NCBI GenBank assembly: GCA_034440575.1 | Contig: JAOTOL010001002.1 | Coordinates: 124,001 to 188,000, forward strand | Length of the DNA: 64,000 nt | Direction: 5' to 3' | Origin: Imbricaverruca yamaguchii | Lineage: Eukaryota > Arthropoda > Thecostraca > Neoverrucidae | Shown: one piece after another, positions 20,628-31,893 of the stretch | How positions within the stretch are numbered: position 1 is the first letter of the stretch | Layout: the number at the start of each line of letters is the position of its first letter | Position numbers and translations under genes: made by a program | Notes under the pieces: model-generated | The model's input: only the letters and a program-made list of their open reading frames with translations | The model's database searches: none | What the model was told of the DNA's origin: nothing

Positions 20628-22474
20628 AAGATACTAACTCGGGGTTAAACCTAGAATCATATAGAATAGCTAGAAATAAAGTTAGGAGGTGTGTTAGAGC
20701 ATCTAAAAGACTTGCTGAAATCAACTTTGCTCGAGAATGTTCAGCAGGTAATGCTAAGAGATTCTTTAGCTTCTATAAATTTAAGGCTAAAAAGTGTAGT
20801 GTAGGACCACTGGAGGTAGATGGGGAAATAGTGGTTGATGATTGCGACATTGTGGAATCCCTAAGCAAGCAATTCTCATCCGTCTTCACTAAAGATAATT
20901 CTGGTACAATAGGAACATCTGTAGGCCATGCCATGGCAGGTGATATGCTGGAGGATCTTACAATAACTACAGAAGCCGTAGAGAAGCAGTTGCAGAATAT
21001 AAAACCTAATAAAGCTTCCGGACCAGATGAAATATATGCTAGGATCTTAGTAGAGTGTGCTAAAGCTTTAGCAACTCCCCTAGGTATCATTTTCAGGCGA
21101 TCTATGGAGTATTCAGAAGTACCTGAAGATTGGAGAAATGCAAGTGTAGTACCAATTTTCAAAAAGGGAAATAGGAAGAGTGTAGGAAACTACAGGCCAG
21201 TCAGTTTGACCTCATTAGTTTGCAAAGTACTAGAAAAGCTGGTTAAACAGAATGTTCAGATTCATCTTGATAGGCACAACCTTTTAAGGGATACTCAACA
21301 TGGATTTCGATCTCAAAGGTCTTGTTTAACTAACCTATTGGAGTTCATTGAGTATGTTACCAAAGAAGTAGACAATGAAAGCAGGATGGATGTTGTGTAC
21401 TTGGACTTTAGCAAAGCTTTTGATAAAGTTCCACATGGAAGGTTAATTCATCAATTACAACAACATGGGATTGTAGGAAAAGTTCTACATTGGATTGAAG
21501 CATGGTTGCAGGGAAGGAAACAAAGGGTAGTATTGAATGGATGTAAATCTGGTTGGAAAGATGTTCTGAGTGGAGTGCCACAGGGCTCTGTTCTAGGGCC
21601 CCTCCTCTTTATCATCTTTGTGAACAACATTGAAGTAGGGCTGAGGAATAGAGTGTTCAAATTTGCTGATGACATCAAGCTGGTAGGAGTGGCTAACAGC
21701 AGAGATCAATCTAGTAATATTCAACTAGATTTGGACGACCTAAAAGAGTGGGCTGATCAATGGCAGATGACTTTCAACTATGATAAGTGTAAGGTTATGC
21801 ATATAGGGTCTGCAGGCGAGACATTCAGTTATAAAATGGGAGGGAGGGAACTGGATGTTATTGAAGAGGAAAGGGACTTAGGTGTGTTGGTCTCAAAAGA
21901 CCTTAAAGCAGAAAAACAATGTATCTCAGCTAGAAATAGGGCACTCAGAATGCTGGGACTCATTAATAGAAGTGTGAAATATAAGAGCAGGGAAGTCATG
22001 AAAAAGCTGTACTCAGCATATGTGCGGCCCCACTTGGAGTACTCTGTACAAGCATGGAGCCCCTACCTAGAAAAGGATATAGATATGTTAGAAAGAGTCC
22101 AGCGCAAAGCCACTAGACTCGTCAGTGGATTAAGTAACTTAGAATATGGAGAAAGGCTTAATGCATTAGATATGTACTCACTCAAGTATAGGAGATTAAG
22201 GGGAGACATGATTGAAATGTACAAAATTGTTAGAGGGCTAGATCAGGTCAATTTGAATGATGCTCTGCAGTTTAGAGTATCCCATAGGGGTCATCAATTC
22301 AGGTTAGACAAAATGAGGTGCAGGACAGTTAAACGACAACAGGTCTTCAGTCAAAGGGTTGTTGACCAATGGAATAGGCTGCCTGCTGATGCAGTGGGGA
22401 GTCCCTCATTGAATGTCTTTAAAAGTAGGGTGGATAATTTTTTTAGACAGGAAAATGTTGTTTTTGAATTCTAA
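20610..22474 (+). CDS. Copy C ORF2, reverse transcriptase domain (CR1/L2 clade), frame intact
   Basis: About 615 codons without a stop (first Met at 20831). RT blocks in order: NKASGPDEIYARIL, PEDWRNASVVPIFKKGN, NYRPVSLTSLVCKVLEKLV, HGFRSQRSCLTNLLEF, VVYLDFSKAFDKVPH (first catalytic Asp), GVPQGSVLGPLLFIIFVNN, FKFADDIKLVG (the F-ADD catalytic pair), LGVLVSKDL, and the C-terminal YSAYVRPHLEYSVQAWSP with LERVQRKATRLV typical of the CR1/L2 group. It stops at TAA 22472-22474. Separated from the endonuclease by one frameshift, so the copy is probably immobile but young. Confidence 0.93.
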
Positions 22475-22879
22475 CTTGTGATGCATGGGATATTGAGTAT
22501 TTTCACTAGCTATATAGGGTATAACATTATGCTAGTATTATGTTGTACTATATGGGGTGTACCTAGCAGTGGATTTGGCAACTTCCTTTGCGATGTCATA
22601 CTGATGAGATTGGCTGTGGTGGCACAGGTGGAGGGATTGCATGGGTTTGGAATTGATAGGTGTGAACATGTACTTTCTAATATCTTCTAGACAGGCTTGA
22701 CCCAGATGGGCCCTTGTGGCCCTTATTAAGCCTTAACACTTTATGACTTTATGACGCTTCCCCATTATAAGGCTATGGTAAAATATACAAATGTTTCCTG
22801 GTTACACATTTGCGCTCGGAATGATCTCACAACGGTTGTGGCATGTGGATGGAAGCTATGCTCAATGTTACCGCTGACA

Positions 22880-23320
22880 TTTTTGCTCAGTGACCTCACC
22901 AAGGTCTCTGGGGTCACCTGAGATCACTACACATTTCTGCACATTACGTCGCACTGTATTGAGCTAGAAGGCTGAAAGTACCGTCATTGTGCTTGTATCG
23001 TCAAGACGTGTCGATTGATACCTTACATGACCTCCCTAGGCCTTGACCTGAGATCATGACTTCATGACCTTGACCTAAGTTTCGGTTGACCTGACCTTAA
23101 ATTACACCGCCTATTGTCGGTAGCGCAGGACTGTCGAAGGTTCAAGGACTGTCTAAGGTTCAAGGACTGTCGAATAGCGTTTGCCATTTGTTTATATCTT
23201 TTACAGGTCCTGAGATATGTGTCAATGTCCGAGTCCCACATGATCTGGTCAACTTTGACCTAAGATGGCCCAGTGATCTGAATATTGACCTGAGCGAAAA
23301 AATGACCGAAACACTTTCGA
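22880..23320. repeat. Cluster of TGACCT/AGGTCA half-sites in non-coding DNA
   Basis: At least nine TGACCT or ATGACCT strings within about 420 bp (for example cttgacctgagatcatgact and gttgacctgacctt). No gene is seen between 22760 and 24100; the rest of that gap looks unique or decayed. Confidence 0.5.
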
Positions 23321-24104
23321 TACAGCCTGCCACCAGCTATCCAACGCCGTTTTCCGTTTGTCGCTAGCTAGCATAGTTCCAGAGATCTTGGGGGGGGACA
23401 GACATCTGCCCCCCGGACATGCGAAGTTGGCGCGGACCACCGGACGTGCGAGTGTTAAAGGTAGATGAATTCGAACAGACATGATCAAATGCTGGAAGAT
23501 TTTTCATGGCCATTCTGCCATTAAGATCACTGACATGTTTGTGCTGGCACCTTCAGTGAACACCGTGGCCACTCCTTGAAATTGGCACACAGGCGAGCAT
23601 CAGTAGATTGCAGGAAGATATTTTTAGCCTCAGATGCTGTGCCACCTGGAATTCGCTGCCTGAAGATGTGGTAATCTTAACAGACCTAGGGACATTTAAA
23701 GCAGCACTGCATGCAAATCTCTGCACATTGTTGTACGAATATACTGAATAGGACTATGGAAATATACTAATATAACTTGTAGAGTAGCTTTACTTCTCTA
23801 TACTTCATCTTTCTTAGCTTCTATCCAAAATATTTTCTGACTAAAACATATTAGCAGATGTAGTGACTACTCTGTATAGCATACAATTTCTGCTTAGGGT
23901 ACACTTTCCAGTTCCTCTGTCTTGCCCTGTCTATCTGATAACCATACTTTTCTTTAATCTAGGGGACTGGCATACCTGCAGATAGAGGGTGCCCTTCATT
24001 GGTCACAGAACTCATCTCTGGGTGAGTGATGCTCAAGAATTTGGGGAACCAACCAGGTGAGAGAACCAGGTGAGAGATACTCAACATGGGTTAAGGAAAG
24101 GGGT

Positions 24105-25180
24105 GATCATGCCTCACAAATCTCTTGGTCATTTTTAACTTTGGCACAGAACAATTTAATCAGGGAAATCAGGTTGATGTAGTATATCTTGACTTTAGTA
24201 AGGCCTTTAACAAGGTACCGCATTCATGGTTAATGATACAGCTTCAGGCCCATGGTATTGCAGGCAGCATCTAAAAATGGATAGAGTTGTGGCTTTCAGA
24301 TAGACAACAAAGAGTGATGCTAAATGGTACAAAGTCATCATGGCAAAATATTCTTAGTAGAGTCCCCCAGGGGTCAGTACTGGGGCCACTACTGTTCATT
24401 ATATTTGTAAATAATATTGAAAGTGGCCTAAGCAGTAAGGTTTTGAAATTTGTGGAAGATTTGAAAGTCTTTAGGGCAGTAACAGGTCAAAGTGAGCATA
24501 TCTTGCTACAAAAAGACTTAGACATACTTGTGAAGTGGTCTGAAGAATAGCAAATGAGACTTAATTTTGATCAGTGCAAAATCATGCATGTAGGTAACCA
24601 GCATATGAAGGCTCCATACTTGATGGGTGGCCAAGTGCCATCAGTGACTCAACCGGAGAAGGATTTGGGTGTTATTCTAAACACAAAATTGGGGGCATCA
24701 GAACAGACCAAGGAAACCAGGAAGAAGGCACTGATAATGATTGGGGCAATAAATAGGAATGTATCATACAGAAGTGAGGAAGTCATCAGGAAGCTTTACT
24801 GTGCATATGTCAGGCCAGATTTTGAATACTGCATCCAAGCTTGGTCTCCTAGCTTTGAAAAAGATTGTTGGCTTTTAGAGAGTACAAAAGAGGGCTACAA
24901 AAATGGTTAAGGGCATAAGCAACCTGGCATATGAGGAAACATTGAAGAAATTGAATGTTTTTATTTAGATATAGAAGGCTGAGATATTTCATCGAGGTCT
25001 TTAAATTTGTACATGGTCTGGAGAGGGGATATCTTGGGTAAATATTTGAATTGAACAGAAATGATGCAACTAGAGGTCATAAATTCAAAATTAAAGTTAA
25101 CCACAGCAGAACATGTTTAAGGTAGACATTCTTCACCAACAGGGTAGTAGAACACGGGAACCAGCTGCCAGAAAACATCA
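24105..25180 (+). pseudogene. RT fragment of a third CR1/L2-like subfamily
   Basis: Starts inside the RT palm (VVYLDFSKAFNKVPH-like at about 24178), then VPQGSVLGPLLFIIFVNNIE (24364 onward). The catalytic block reads FKFVEDLKV where FADD is expected, so the active-site pair is lost. It continues QCKIMHVGNQHM, EKDLGVILNTKLG and LYCAYVRPDFEYCIQAWSPS. In-frame TAG at 24548 and later frameshifts. It ends with a degenerate thumb region. Confidence 0.85.
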
Positions 25181-25425
25181 GTAGCGGTAGAGTATTATAC
25201 CCCCCTCCAGTCAGTAGCGGGACATTCAACATCTTTAAAAACAGGGCAGAGATCTCATTGAGATCTTTAAGCTTGTCCATGGTCTGGAGAGGGAATATCT
25301 TGGGGAAATGTTTGAATTTAACAGAAATGCTGCCATTAGAGGTCATCAATTCAAAATTAAAGTTAACTACAGCAGAACGAGGTTAAGACAGTCTTTCTTC
25401 ACCAACAGGGTAGTAGACATAAAGA
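24985..25425 (+). repeat. Tandem duplication of the LINE 3' ORF end
   Basis: About 250 bp with atcttgggtaaatatttgaa, agaggtcat(a/c)aattcaaaat and gcagaac(a/g)(t/a)g(t/g)ttaag at 24985-25200 recurs at 25255-25425. Both stop at a stretch facing the reverse-strand copy. Confidence 0.65.
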
Positions 25426-28030
25426 CATAACAAATTAGTGCAACTATGAGCCACAAGGGCTCTTCTTGGTTGCACTCTGTACACTGAACCAAATCTGCCC
25501 ACCAAATCTGTCAATCAGCTCTTGCTGTAATACTGAAAAGCAAGCCCTCTATTCTTATAATGATTGTCTATGCTGTTTTTAAAGATGTTCAATGTGCTGC
25601 TACTGACAATGTTTTCTGGCAGCTGGTTCCAGTGTTCTACTTTCCCTCTTTCTCCTTTCTTCAAAATAGGAACTACATTTGCCCTTTTCGAATCTGTTGG
25701 AATTTCATTTTGTGAAACTGATCTACAAAATATTATACTAAGTGGAAATGCCAGTTCCTTTTCAGCTTCCCGCAATACCCTAGCATACATTTCATCAGGT
25801 CCTGCTGCCTTGTTTGGCTTTATTTTCCTGATATGATGGTAAACAACATCACTATCAATGAAATCAACATCATTTATCAGATCACATGTCACTGAACTAT
25901 GGTGTACGGTCAGCAGATTAGTCATATCTTCCAATGTAAACACTGATTTAAACTGCTTGCTCAGCTCCTCAACCATCTCACTACCCTCACTCAATGTAGT
26001 CCTGTTTACTTCCAGTGGACCACTTGTGCTAGAAACTTTACTGAGCTTGTAGAACATAAAGAACTTTGTACTGTCCCAATTACAGTTTCTAGCTAAATCC
26101 AGTTCTTTTGCTCGCATTGCTGCTCTGGTTTTTTGCTTCACAGTGTCTCTAGCTTTTCGATGCCTTTAGAATTTGAAGCTTTTTTTTTTAAAGCTTTTGA
26201 ATTTGAACATTTGAAGCTTCTTTAAAGACTCTAAATGCAGTTTTTAGCCTTAATTGCTTTTATCAAGTCTGGTGTAAGCCATTCTGGCTTTCCTACCCTT
26301 CTTTTGCATCTTTGCTTTTGGGGGACATGTCTAATCTGAATTTCCTTCAAGTAAGATTTGAACTTTTCCCACATTTCACAGGCATTTAAATTGGAGAATT
26401 CTTTTTCCCATCTGATGGCACTTAAAGCCACTCTCATGCAGTCAGTCTGCTCTGTTGAAATTTGGAACCTTTACCAAATTATCCTTGATAATTTCCCATA
26501 CATGTGCCTTGAATCTAACTATGTTATGGTCACTTCTTCCCAGAGTTTCTCCTACAGTCAAGTCTTGAACCAATTCACTTGAATCCAAGAATGCAAGGTC
26601 CAAGAATGAGCCATGCCTGGTAGGTTCTGATACAAACTGGTGTAAGAACAGATCCTCTTCAAGGCATTTCCTAAACATTTTGCATAATGGGGAGCCAACA
26701 CCAGCATTTTCATAACCTTTTAGATTAAAGTCACCAAGAATAAAGCACTTCCTCTTAAAGTTTCTACTGATTTCCCCACAAATAACCTTGTCAAGCTCCA
26801 GTTGTTGAGAATGTGGCAGGGTTCCTGATTGGTAGAAAGGGCCTATCCTCAGAGTATTGCTGTTGCCTTTTCCACATGACATCAAGCCACAGACACATTT
26901 TTTATCCCACCTGCTACTTTTTGAGAACTGAATAAGCTATTCATATAGAGCATTTCACAACCCCCTTTCATTGCTGGACCCCTATTGCACAAAAAACATA
27001 TTGTATCCCTGGATCTCATAGTCCTGAGTCTCATAGTCCCATTGTATCCCTGCAGGTTATCTCCAAAATACCCTTCATTGACTCATGCCTCCATAATGCA
27101 AACAAAATCTGGTTCCTCCTCAGCATCATAACACTTGAACTCATCAAATTTGGATTGGATACTCTGAGCATTAAACATCACACACTTAACAAATGCTCCA
27201 TAACCACCTTTGGCTTTTGAACTACTGCTGTCCCTATTTGCTGACTTTGAGGTTCTATTGCCTTGGCCGACACTATTGGAATATTCCTGAGTTGGCAATG
27301 CAATTTCATCCCTCCCCACCCCATTTCCTAGTTTCCCTGAAGGAAATGCTCATACACTTTGCCTAACACATGGACCCCCTTCTCAGAGAAGTGCAGGCCA
27401 TCCCTCTGATAGAGGTCCCACAATGCATAAAACCTGCACCACTTGTCTACAAAGGTGAAACCTAACTCATGGCAGAGCTTACCTACCCTGGCATTGGCTG
27501 CCAGTGCCCTAGATCTCCACTCAGGGGAGGCTCTAGCCCTAGGCAAAATTGCTGTTACAATGATGCTATTGTTACCCTTCAAGGTGGCCAGAAGGGCCCT
27601 GTAGTCCACAGAAGCTCCTCACTCCTAGCAGGACCCATGCTATTTCCCCCTATGTGCACTATAACTGTACTAAACTGGTGATCACTGGTGACCTGTGCCA
27701 CCACTGGTACCAGGTCCTTCACCTTGGCACCAGGCCTGGTGATGTACCTCCTGTCCCTCCAACCATTACAGAATACCCTCTCCTATACTGTCAGTGAATT
27801 ATCTAAGTACCTCAAGAATACCAACACACCAAGCAGAAACTATTAAACAACTGTTTGTCTTTTGTTTGTTTTGTTTTTTTTAAATTAAATGTCTAATCCA
27901 ATTCTCTTCTAGACGAGTACACAACTATATGAATAACCCTTTTGATATCACTTATGTCTCGACAGAAAAATGAAGTCACACAGCACTTATGAATACCACC
28001 AACTTAGAACCAATTAAACTCTATCTTAAA
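25425..28030 (-). mobile_element. CR1/L2-like element, family of copy A, internally deleted, reverse strand
   Basis: The 3' end (minus strand) reads gggcccttgtggctcata-type sequence then tatgtctttatgtct near 25420-25450. ORF2 spans 26885-25515, ORF1 esterase about 27780-27328 (DGLHFSEKG triad block intact), and the 5' UTR 27785-28030 matches 13.27-13.65 kb. Most of the RT is missing: the frame runs from VVPILKKGERGKVE straight to HWNQLPENIVSSSTLNIFK. Confidence 0.85.
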
Positions 28031-28039
28031 CATAAACAC

Positions 28040-28272
28040 CAAACACACTGGAACACTGGAACCAGCTGCCAGAAACCATTGTAAGCAGCAGCACATTGAA
28101 CATCTTTAAAAACAGCATAGACAATCATTATAAGAATAGAGGGCTTGCTTTTCAGTATTACAGGAAGGGCTGACCGACAGATTTGGTGGGCAACTGGTTG
28201 AGTGTACAGAGTGCAACCAGGAAGGGCCCTTGTGGCTCATAGTTGCACTAATCTTTTGTCTTTATGTCTTTG
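28040..28272 (+). mobile_element. 5'-truncated 3' end of the same CR1/L2-like family
   Basis: Carries the end of ORF2 (WNQLPETIVSSSTLNIFKNS) and the 3' UTR ending cttgtggctcatagttgcac and tgtctttatgtctt. It lies head-on beside the reverse copy. Confidence 0.8.
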
Positions 28273-28798
28273 CATTACCAAACTTGAAACACCTTTTAGG
28301 TGACATTTTCCCCCCAAAATGATAAGCATATATTTGGAAAAGAAGTCGTCACATCATGTTCACTCAATTTGTAAACATTTTATCAGAAAAACAAATTCCA
28401 GGAAATCAGAAGTAACTGTAAATATGATGCTGAAGGTAAATGCTGATTGTGATTTCTTTAATGTGATGCTATTTGATGTGATTAAGATCATGCAACCACT
28501 CATCTTATCTGCTAATGATTACTTTTAAGCCAACTTTAAAGCCAAGTGTTGAATTTCTTCTTTGTAACATATGTGACTCTCCAGGCATGAATAATTATAC
28601 ATGATGGGCTATATTTGTGGAGTGAAGATTATGATCATTTACTTTGATAATTATATTTACAGAAGTTGCCATAAACTGCAAATATACAGGCTTGACAACA
28701 ATTTAATGTTATTTTAATTCCATTAATGTTATTTTCATTGAAAATTTGAACATTGTGACACCTGTTCCACACCTTGCACAGAATTAAAAATACTGATG

Positions 28799-29065
28799 TC
28801 AAATGTTTAACCTACTGAACTGTGAACAAATCACAAAACAAATTGAACACCGATAGCTTACCACTGCATGCAACCCAAGTAGATCCACAGAAACAACACC
28901 ACAGGATCCGTGAAGGTTTATTTCATATGGATCTTGATCCCTCTTCAAAGTAGGTAATACACCTTGAAACTCAGTGCTGGCGACCTTTCTTTTATTTCGA
29001 ACAGCGATTGAAGCCCGCCGCCGCATATCAGAGCTCATCCAATCGACGGCGCTGTCCAGGGCCAT
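28799..29065 (-). CDS. Hypothetical exon, unrecognised
   Basis: Minus-strand frame starting MALDSAVDWMSSDMRRRASI with basic stretch RNKRKVAS and LPTLKRDQDPYEINLHGSCG. A plausible donor, gcagtg|gtaagc, lies near 28857, after VDLLGLHAV. CpG content is higher than in the flanks and the frame starts at a clear ATG (29065). I know no family match; it could be the first exon of a host gene or of the adjacent transposon. Confidence 0.25.
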   Translation of the reverse strand: MALDSAVDWMSSDMRRRASIAVRNKRKVASTEFQGVLPTLKRDQDPYEINLHGSCGVVSVDLLGLHAVVSYRCSICFVICSQFSRLNI

Positions 29066-29099
29066 ATAATCAAGATACCTTTAGGTCGAATAGATGGGG

Positions 29100-29285
29100 G
29101 GCCTTCATAAGTACCAAGTGTCACAAGTACCAAGAGTCATAAGTTCCAAAATATGCCAGATTTGGTTTCATAAGTTCCAAAAGTTGCCAGATAACTTCCA
29201 AAATACTCCAGACAGGGTGAATTCACAAGTACCCAAAGTCATAAGTACCCGGTTTCATAAGTTCCAAAAATAGTTCTGCATTCGA
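29100..29285. repeat. Array of cataagttccaaaa-type short repeats
   Basis: About ten degenerate copies of (t)cataagt(t/a)cc(a)aaa separated by variable short spacers. A similar word (cataa(a/c)gtccaaaaa) forms another array at 59400-59545. Confidence 0.6.
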
Positions 29286-29998
29286 CCGCTAGATGACACC
29301 GTAAACGCTCAGCGGCACCCGAGCTTACATGCGTGCCGGCAGACGGCAGCACATAAACAATAACAAACGGCTTCAAAATTGTTGCCATTTGTTGTGAGCT
29401 AAGAAATTACCACAATTCCTGTTGACTTTTTGCAAAAGGAAAAGCCGTTGGTAATCGGACACGTGGAAGTGTGTACGTTGAGTAGGTATTTATCAATGTA
29501 TTTGTGGTGTGACTGTGGCACACCTTGCCTAATGATCCACCACTATAATGCGTATTTGCACCAAAGAGCACCAATGCTCATTAATGGCTGATGCCTGGTG
29601 TGCACAAATTTTCTGTTCTGGTCATCCTTCACTTCCAGAAGTTACTTCCTCGTTTCTTTCTGCCAAATTCACCTGAATGCCTTGCCAATCTGACCTGTTT
29701 TGAAAAACAAGTGCACAGCAGTAATTGTTGTTCAACACATTTGTGTGTAAAATAATATATAAAGCATATCTATGGTCTACAATTGTTTGAAATTTCGGTA
29801 AACCACAGCCGTTAGCTAATGGTCTTCTTCTGGATATAAAGAAGGGATTATCAAAACTTAGAACCCTTGAATTCCTTCGTATGTTCAGTAACATGTTTGT
29901 TTGATTTTGTTTTTGTTTGCCAATGTATGTTCGGGTATGCATGATGCTTCTGATGGTGTTGTGTATATTCATTATTGATGTTGTTTCACCTTCTCAGG

Positions 29999-31046
29999 GT
30001 ATCCCTGCAAGAGCTGAAAGAGTTGAGCTGCACTGACACCACCCAGAAGTGGGGGCGTTCTGCAACTGCCGGCGTATGTCCACCGGTACCAGTAGAAGAG
30101 CTCTGCCATGTGGGTACTGTTAAGTATCAGGAACGAAGTGGTCCATCAAACCCTGGGCTGTACACAGATGATCTGCTGTCCGTTGCTCCAAAGTCTGCTC
30201 TAGCCTTGCATCGCAAACGCCGCTTAGTAGATAATAGCGATAACAAGAGCCCACCTGAGAAGAGCTGCAAATCACTGGCCAAATTTAGTCACTTCCAGGG
30301 CACCTATCCCTTCCTCAAGACAGACGCCAATGATGGAAAAGGAGGAAGCTTTTTTCAATCGGTTTGTGCATGTGACATGTGATGGTGCTGCCAAGATCTG
30401 TTCGGCCACCTTGTCACAGACAGGCAATGTGTGGGAAAATGAGAGAAGGGTGCGGATGACAGCCAGCTGTGCCTATCAGTGGCTTACGTACAAGGGTCCA
30501 AATTGGGAGGAAAAGGTGACTAGGTTCTTCAAGAACCGTGAAGTCTTCCAGGGCAACTCGGCAACGGCCCACGGCCAGCATTACGAACCACGTGCAATCG
30601 AGCTATATGCTGAGTGTTCTGGTAGCCAGGTCGAGCGACTGGGCCTTGTAGTGCCACCTGGTGCTCCGTGGCTAGGCTGTTCACCAGACGGCGTTGTTGT
30701 AGAAAATGGCGATACCAAGAAGCTCCTTGAGGTAAAGTGCCCCTTCGCAGGCAAGGATATGAAGCTGGAGACCGTCGTCGCCACAAACCAACTGAAGTAC
30801 TTGGACTGCTCAATGAAGGAAGATATACGTCTGAAGAAGAAGCACACCTATTATGGGCAGGTACAGCTGAGTTTGGCGATACTGGACCTTCCGAGCTGCG
30901 ATCTCCTCGTGTATGGTGCAAAAGGAGACGAGATCATCATCATCAGTGTGAAACGAGACGAGGCATTCATCTCGTCAATGCTCAAGAAGCTTGAACTGGT
31001 CTATTTCCAGCATGTGCTACCATACTTGGCAAAGACCTTCGGATAA
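29999..31046 (+). CDS. YqaJ-type (RecB-like) exonuclease protein of an ISL2EU-like transposon
   Basis: Acceptor-like ccttctcag precedes 29999. The first part, SCTDTTQKWGRSATAGVCPP ... KYQERSGPSNPG, matches the linker found in SWIM/YqaJ proteins of invertebrate transposons. After a frame change near 30320, the YqaJ domain follows: MTASCAYQWLTYKG, FKNREVFQGNSATAHGQHYE (catalytic Glu region), PGAPWLGCSPDGVVVENG (Asp), KLLEVKCPFAG (E-x-K catalytic pair), then HTYYGQVQLSLAI. The nuclease residues (GxxxE, D, ExK) are all visible. Eukaryotic ISL2EU-type DNA transposons are known to pair such a protein with a DDE transposase, as found next door on the opposite strand. Confidence 0.75.
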
Positions 31047-31162
31047 ATAGGCCATCACGGTTGGCCGTCTGTGACTTGGCTCGCGGACCATCAGTGGTGC
31101 AGGGCGTCCACCATCTTGTGCAGCGTGCCGGCCGTCAGGGTGCCACGCGCCTGCTGTCTGCA

Positions 31163-31650
31163 GTGCCGCTCGCCGGCCGTCAGTGGTGCTGCGCTCCAGT
31201 CGTTGCTGGTGCCGCTCGCCGGCCGTCAGTGGTGCTGCGCTCCAGTCGTTGCTGGTGCAGCCTCAGCTGTGGTGCCGCTCGCCGGCCGTCAGTGGTGCTG
31301 CGCTCCAGTCGTTGCTGGTGCAGCCTCAGCTGTGGTGCCGCTCGCCGGCCGTCAGTGGTGCTGCGCTCCAGTCGTTGCTGGTGCAGTCTCAGCTGTGGTG
31401 CCGCTCGCCGGCCGTCAGTGGTGCTGCGGTCCGGCCGGTGCTGGTGAAACTCCGTCTGCAGTGCCGCTCGCCGGCCGCCAGTGGTGTTGCGCTCCGGCCG
31501 GTGCTGGTGAAACTCCGTCTGCAGTGCCGCTCGCCGGCCGTCAGTGGTGCTGCGCTCCAGTCGTTCCTGGTGCAGCCTCAGCTGCGGTGCCGCTCGCCGG
31601 CCGTCAGTGGTGCTGCGCTCCAGTCGTCGGGCAGTAGTTTCACCACGTCG
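31163..31650. repeat. 63-bp minisatellite, eight copies, between the nuclease and transposase genes
   Basis: Unit starts gtgccgctcgccggccgtca. Starts at 31163, then 31209, 31272, 31335, 31398, 31461, 31524 and 31587 (exact 63-bp spacing after the first shortened copy). Being 21 codons long, it keeps frames open on both strands; those frames are artefacts. Confidence 0.93.
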
Positions 31651-31893
31651 AAGTACCTCGCGCGCGTTTCGGATTGACGGCCGTAACATGACCTTACTGT
31701 GGTGTACGTGATACAGAAAACACAAATACGATATATTGGATCAAGTCAGTGTCCGTGAATTCCCTACAAACCGCCGAAACCACCCACATGGTGGCAGGCT
31801 GGTCAAACTCAATCACACACACACACACACGCAAACAAACACATAGCCTATGTACGAAGCGCATACTCATACCACTTCCTAACCTCGACCATC

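Larger units (their letters stand above)
17710..22752 (+). mobile_element. CR1/L2-like non-LTR retrotransposon, copy C (near full length)
   Basis: 5' UTR of tandem monomers (17765-18754), ORF1 18755-19631 (esterase type, two frameshifts), ORF2 from about 19690 to 22474 (endonuclease then RT, one frameshift), and a 3' UTR ending cccttattaagccttaacac then tttatgac repeats at 22733-22752. Such elements end in short tandem repeats and not in poly(A). Only about three frame lesions in 3.7 kb make this the youngest LINE copy in the window. Confidence 0.9.

Noticed and set aside
23249..23488. 79-codon minus-strand frame.
   Set aside because: No start context, splice sites or domain; lies in the TGACCT-rich non-coding region.
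31061..31725. Long frames on both strands with repeated AVVPLAGRQWCCAP-like peptides.
   Set aside because: Explained by the 63-bp minisatellite; all frames are equally repetitive.
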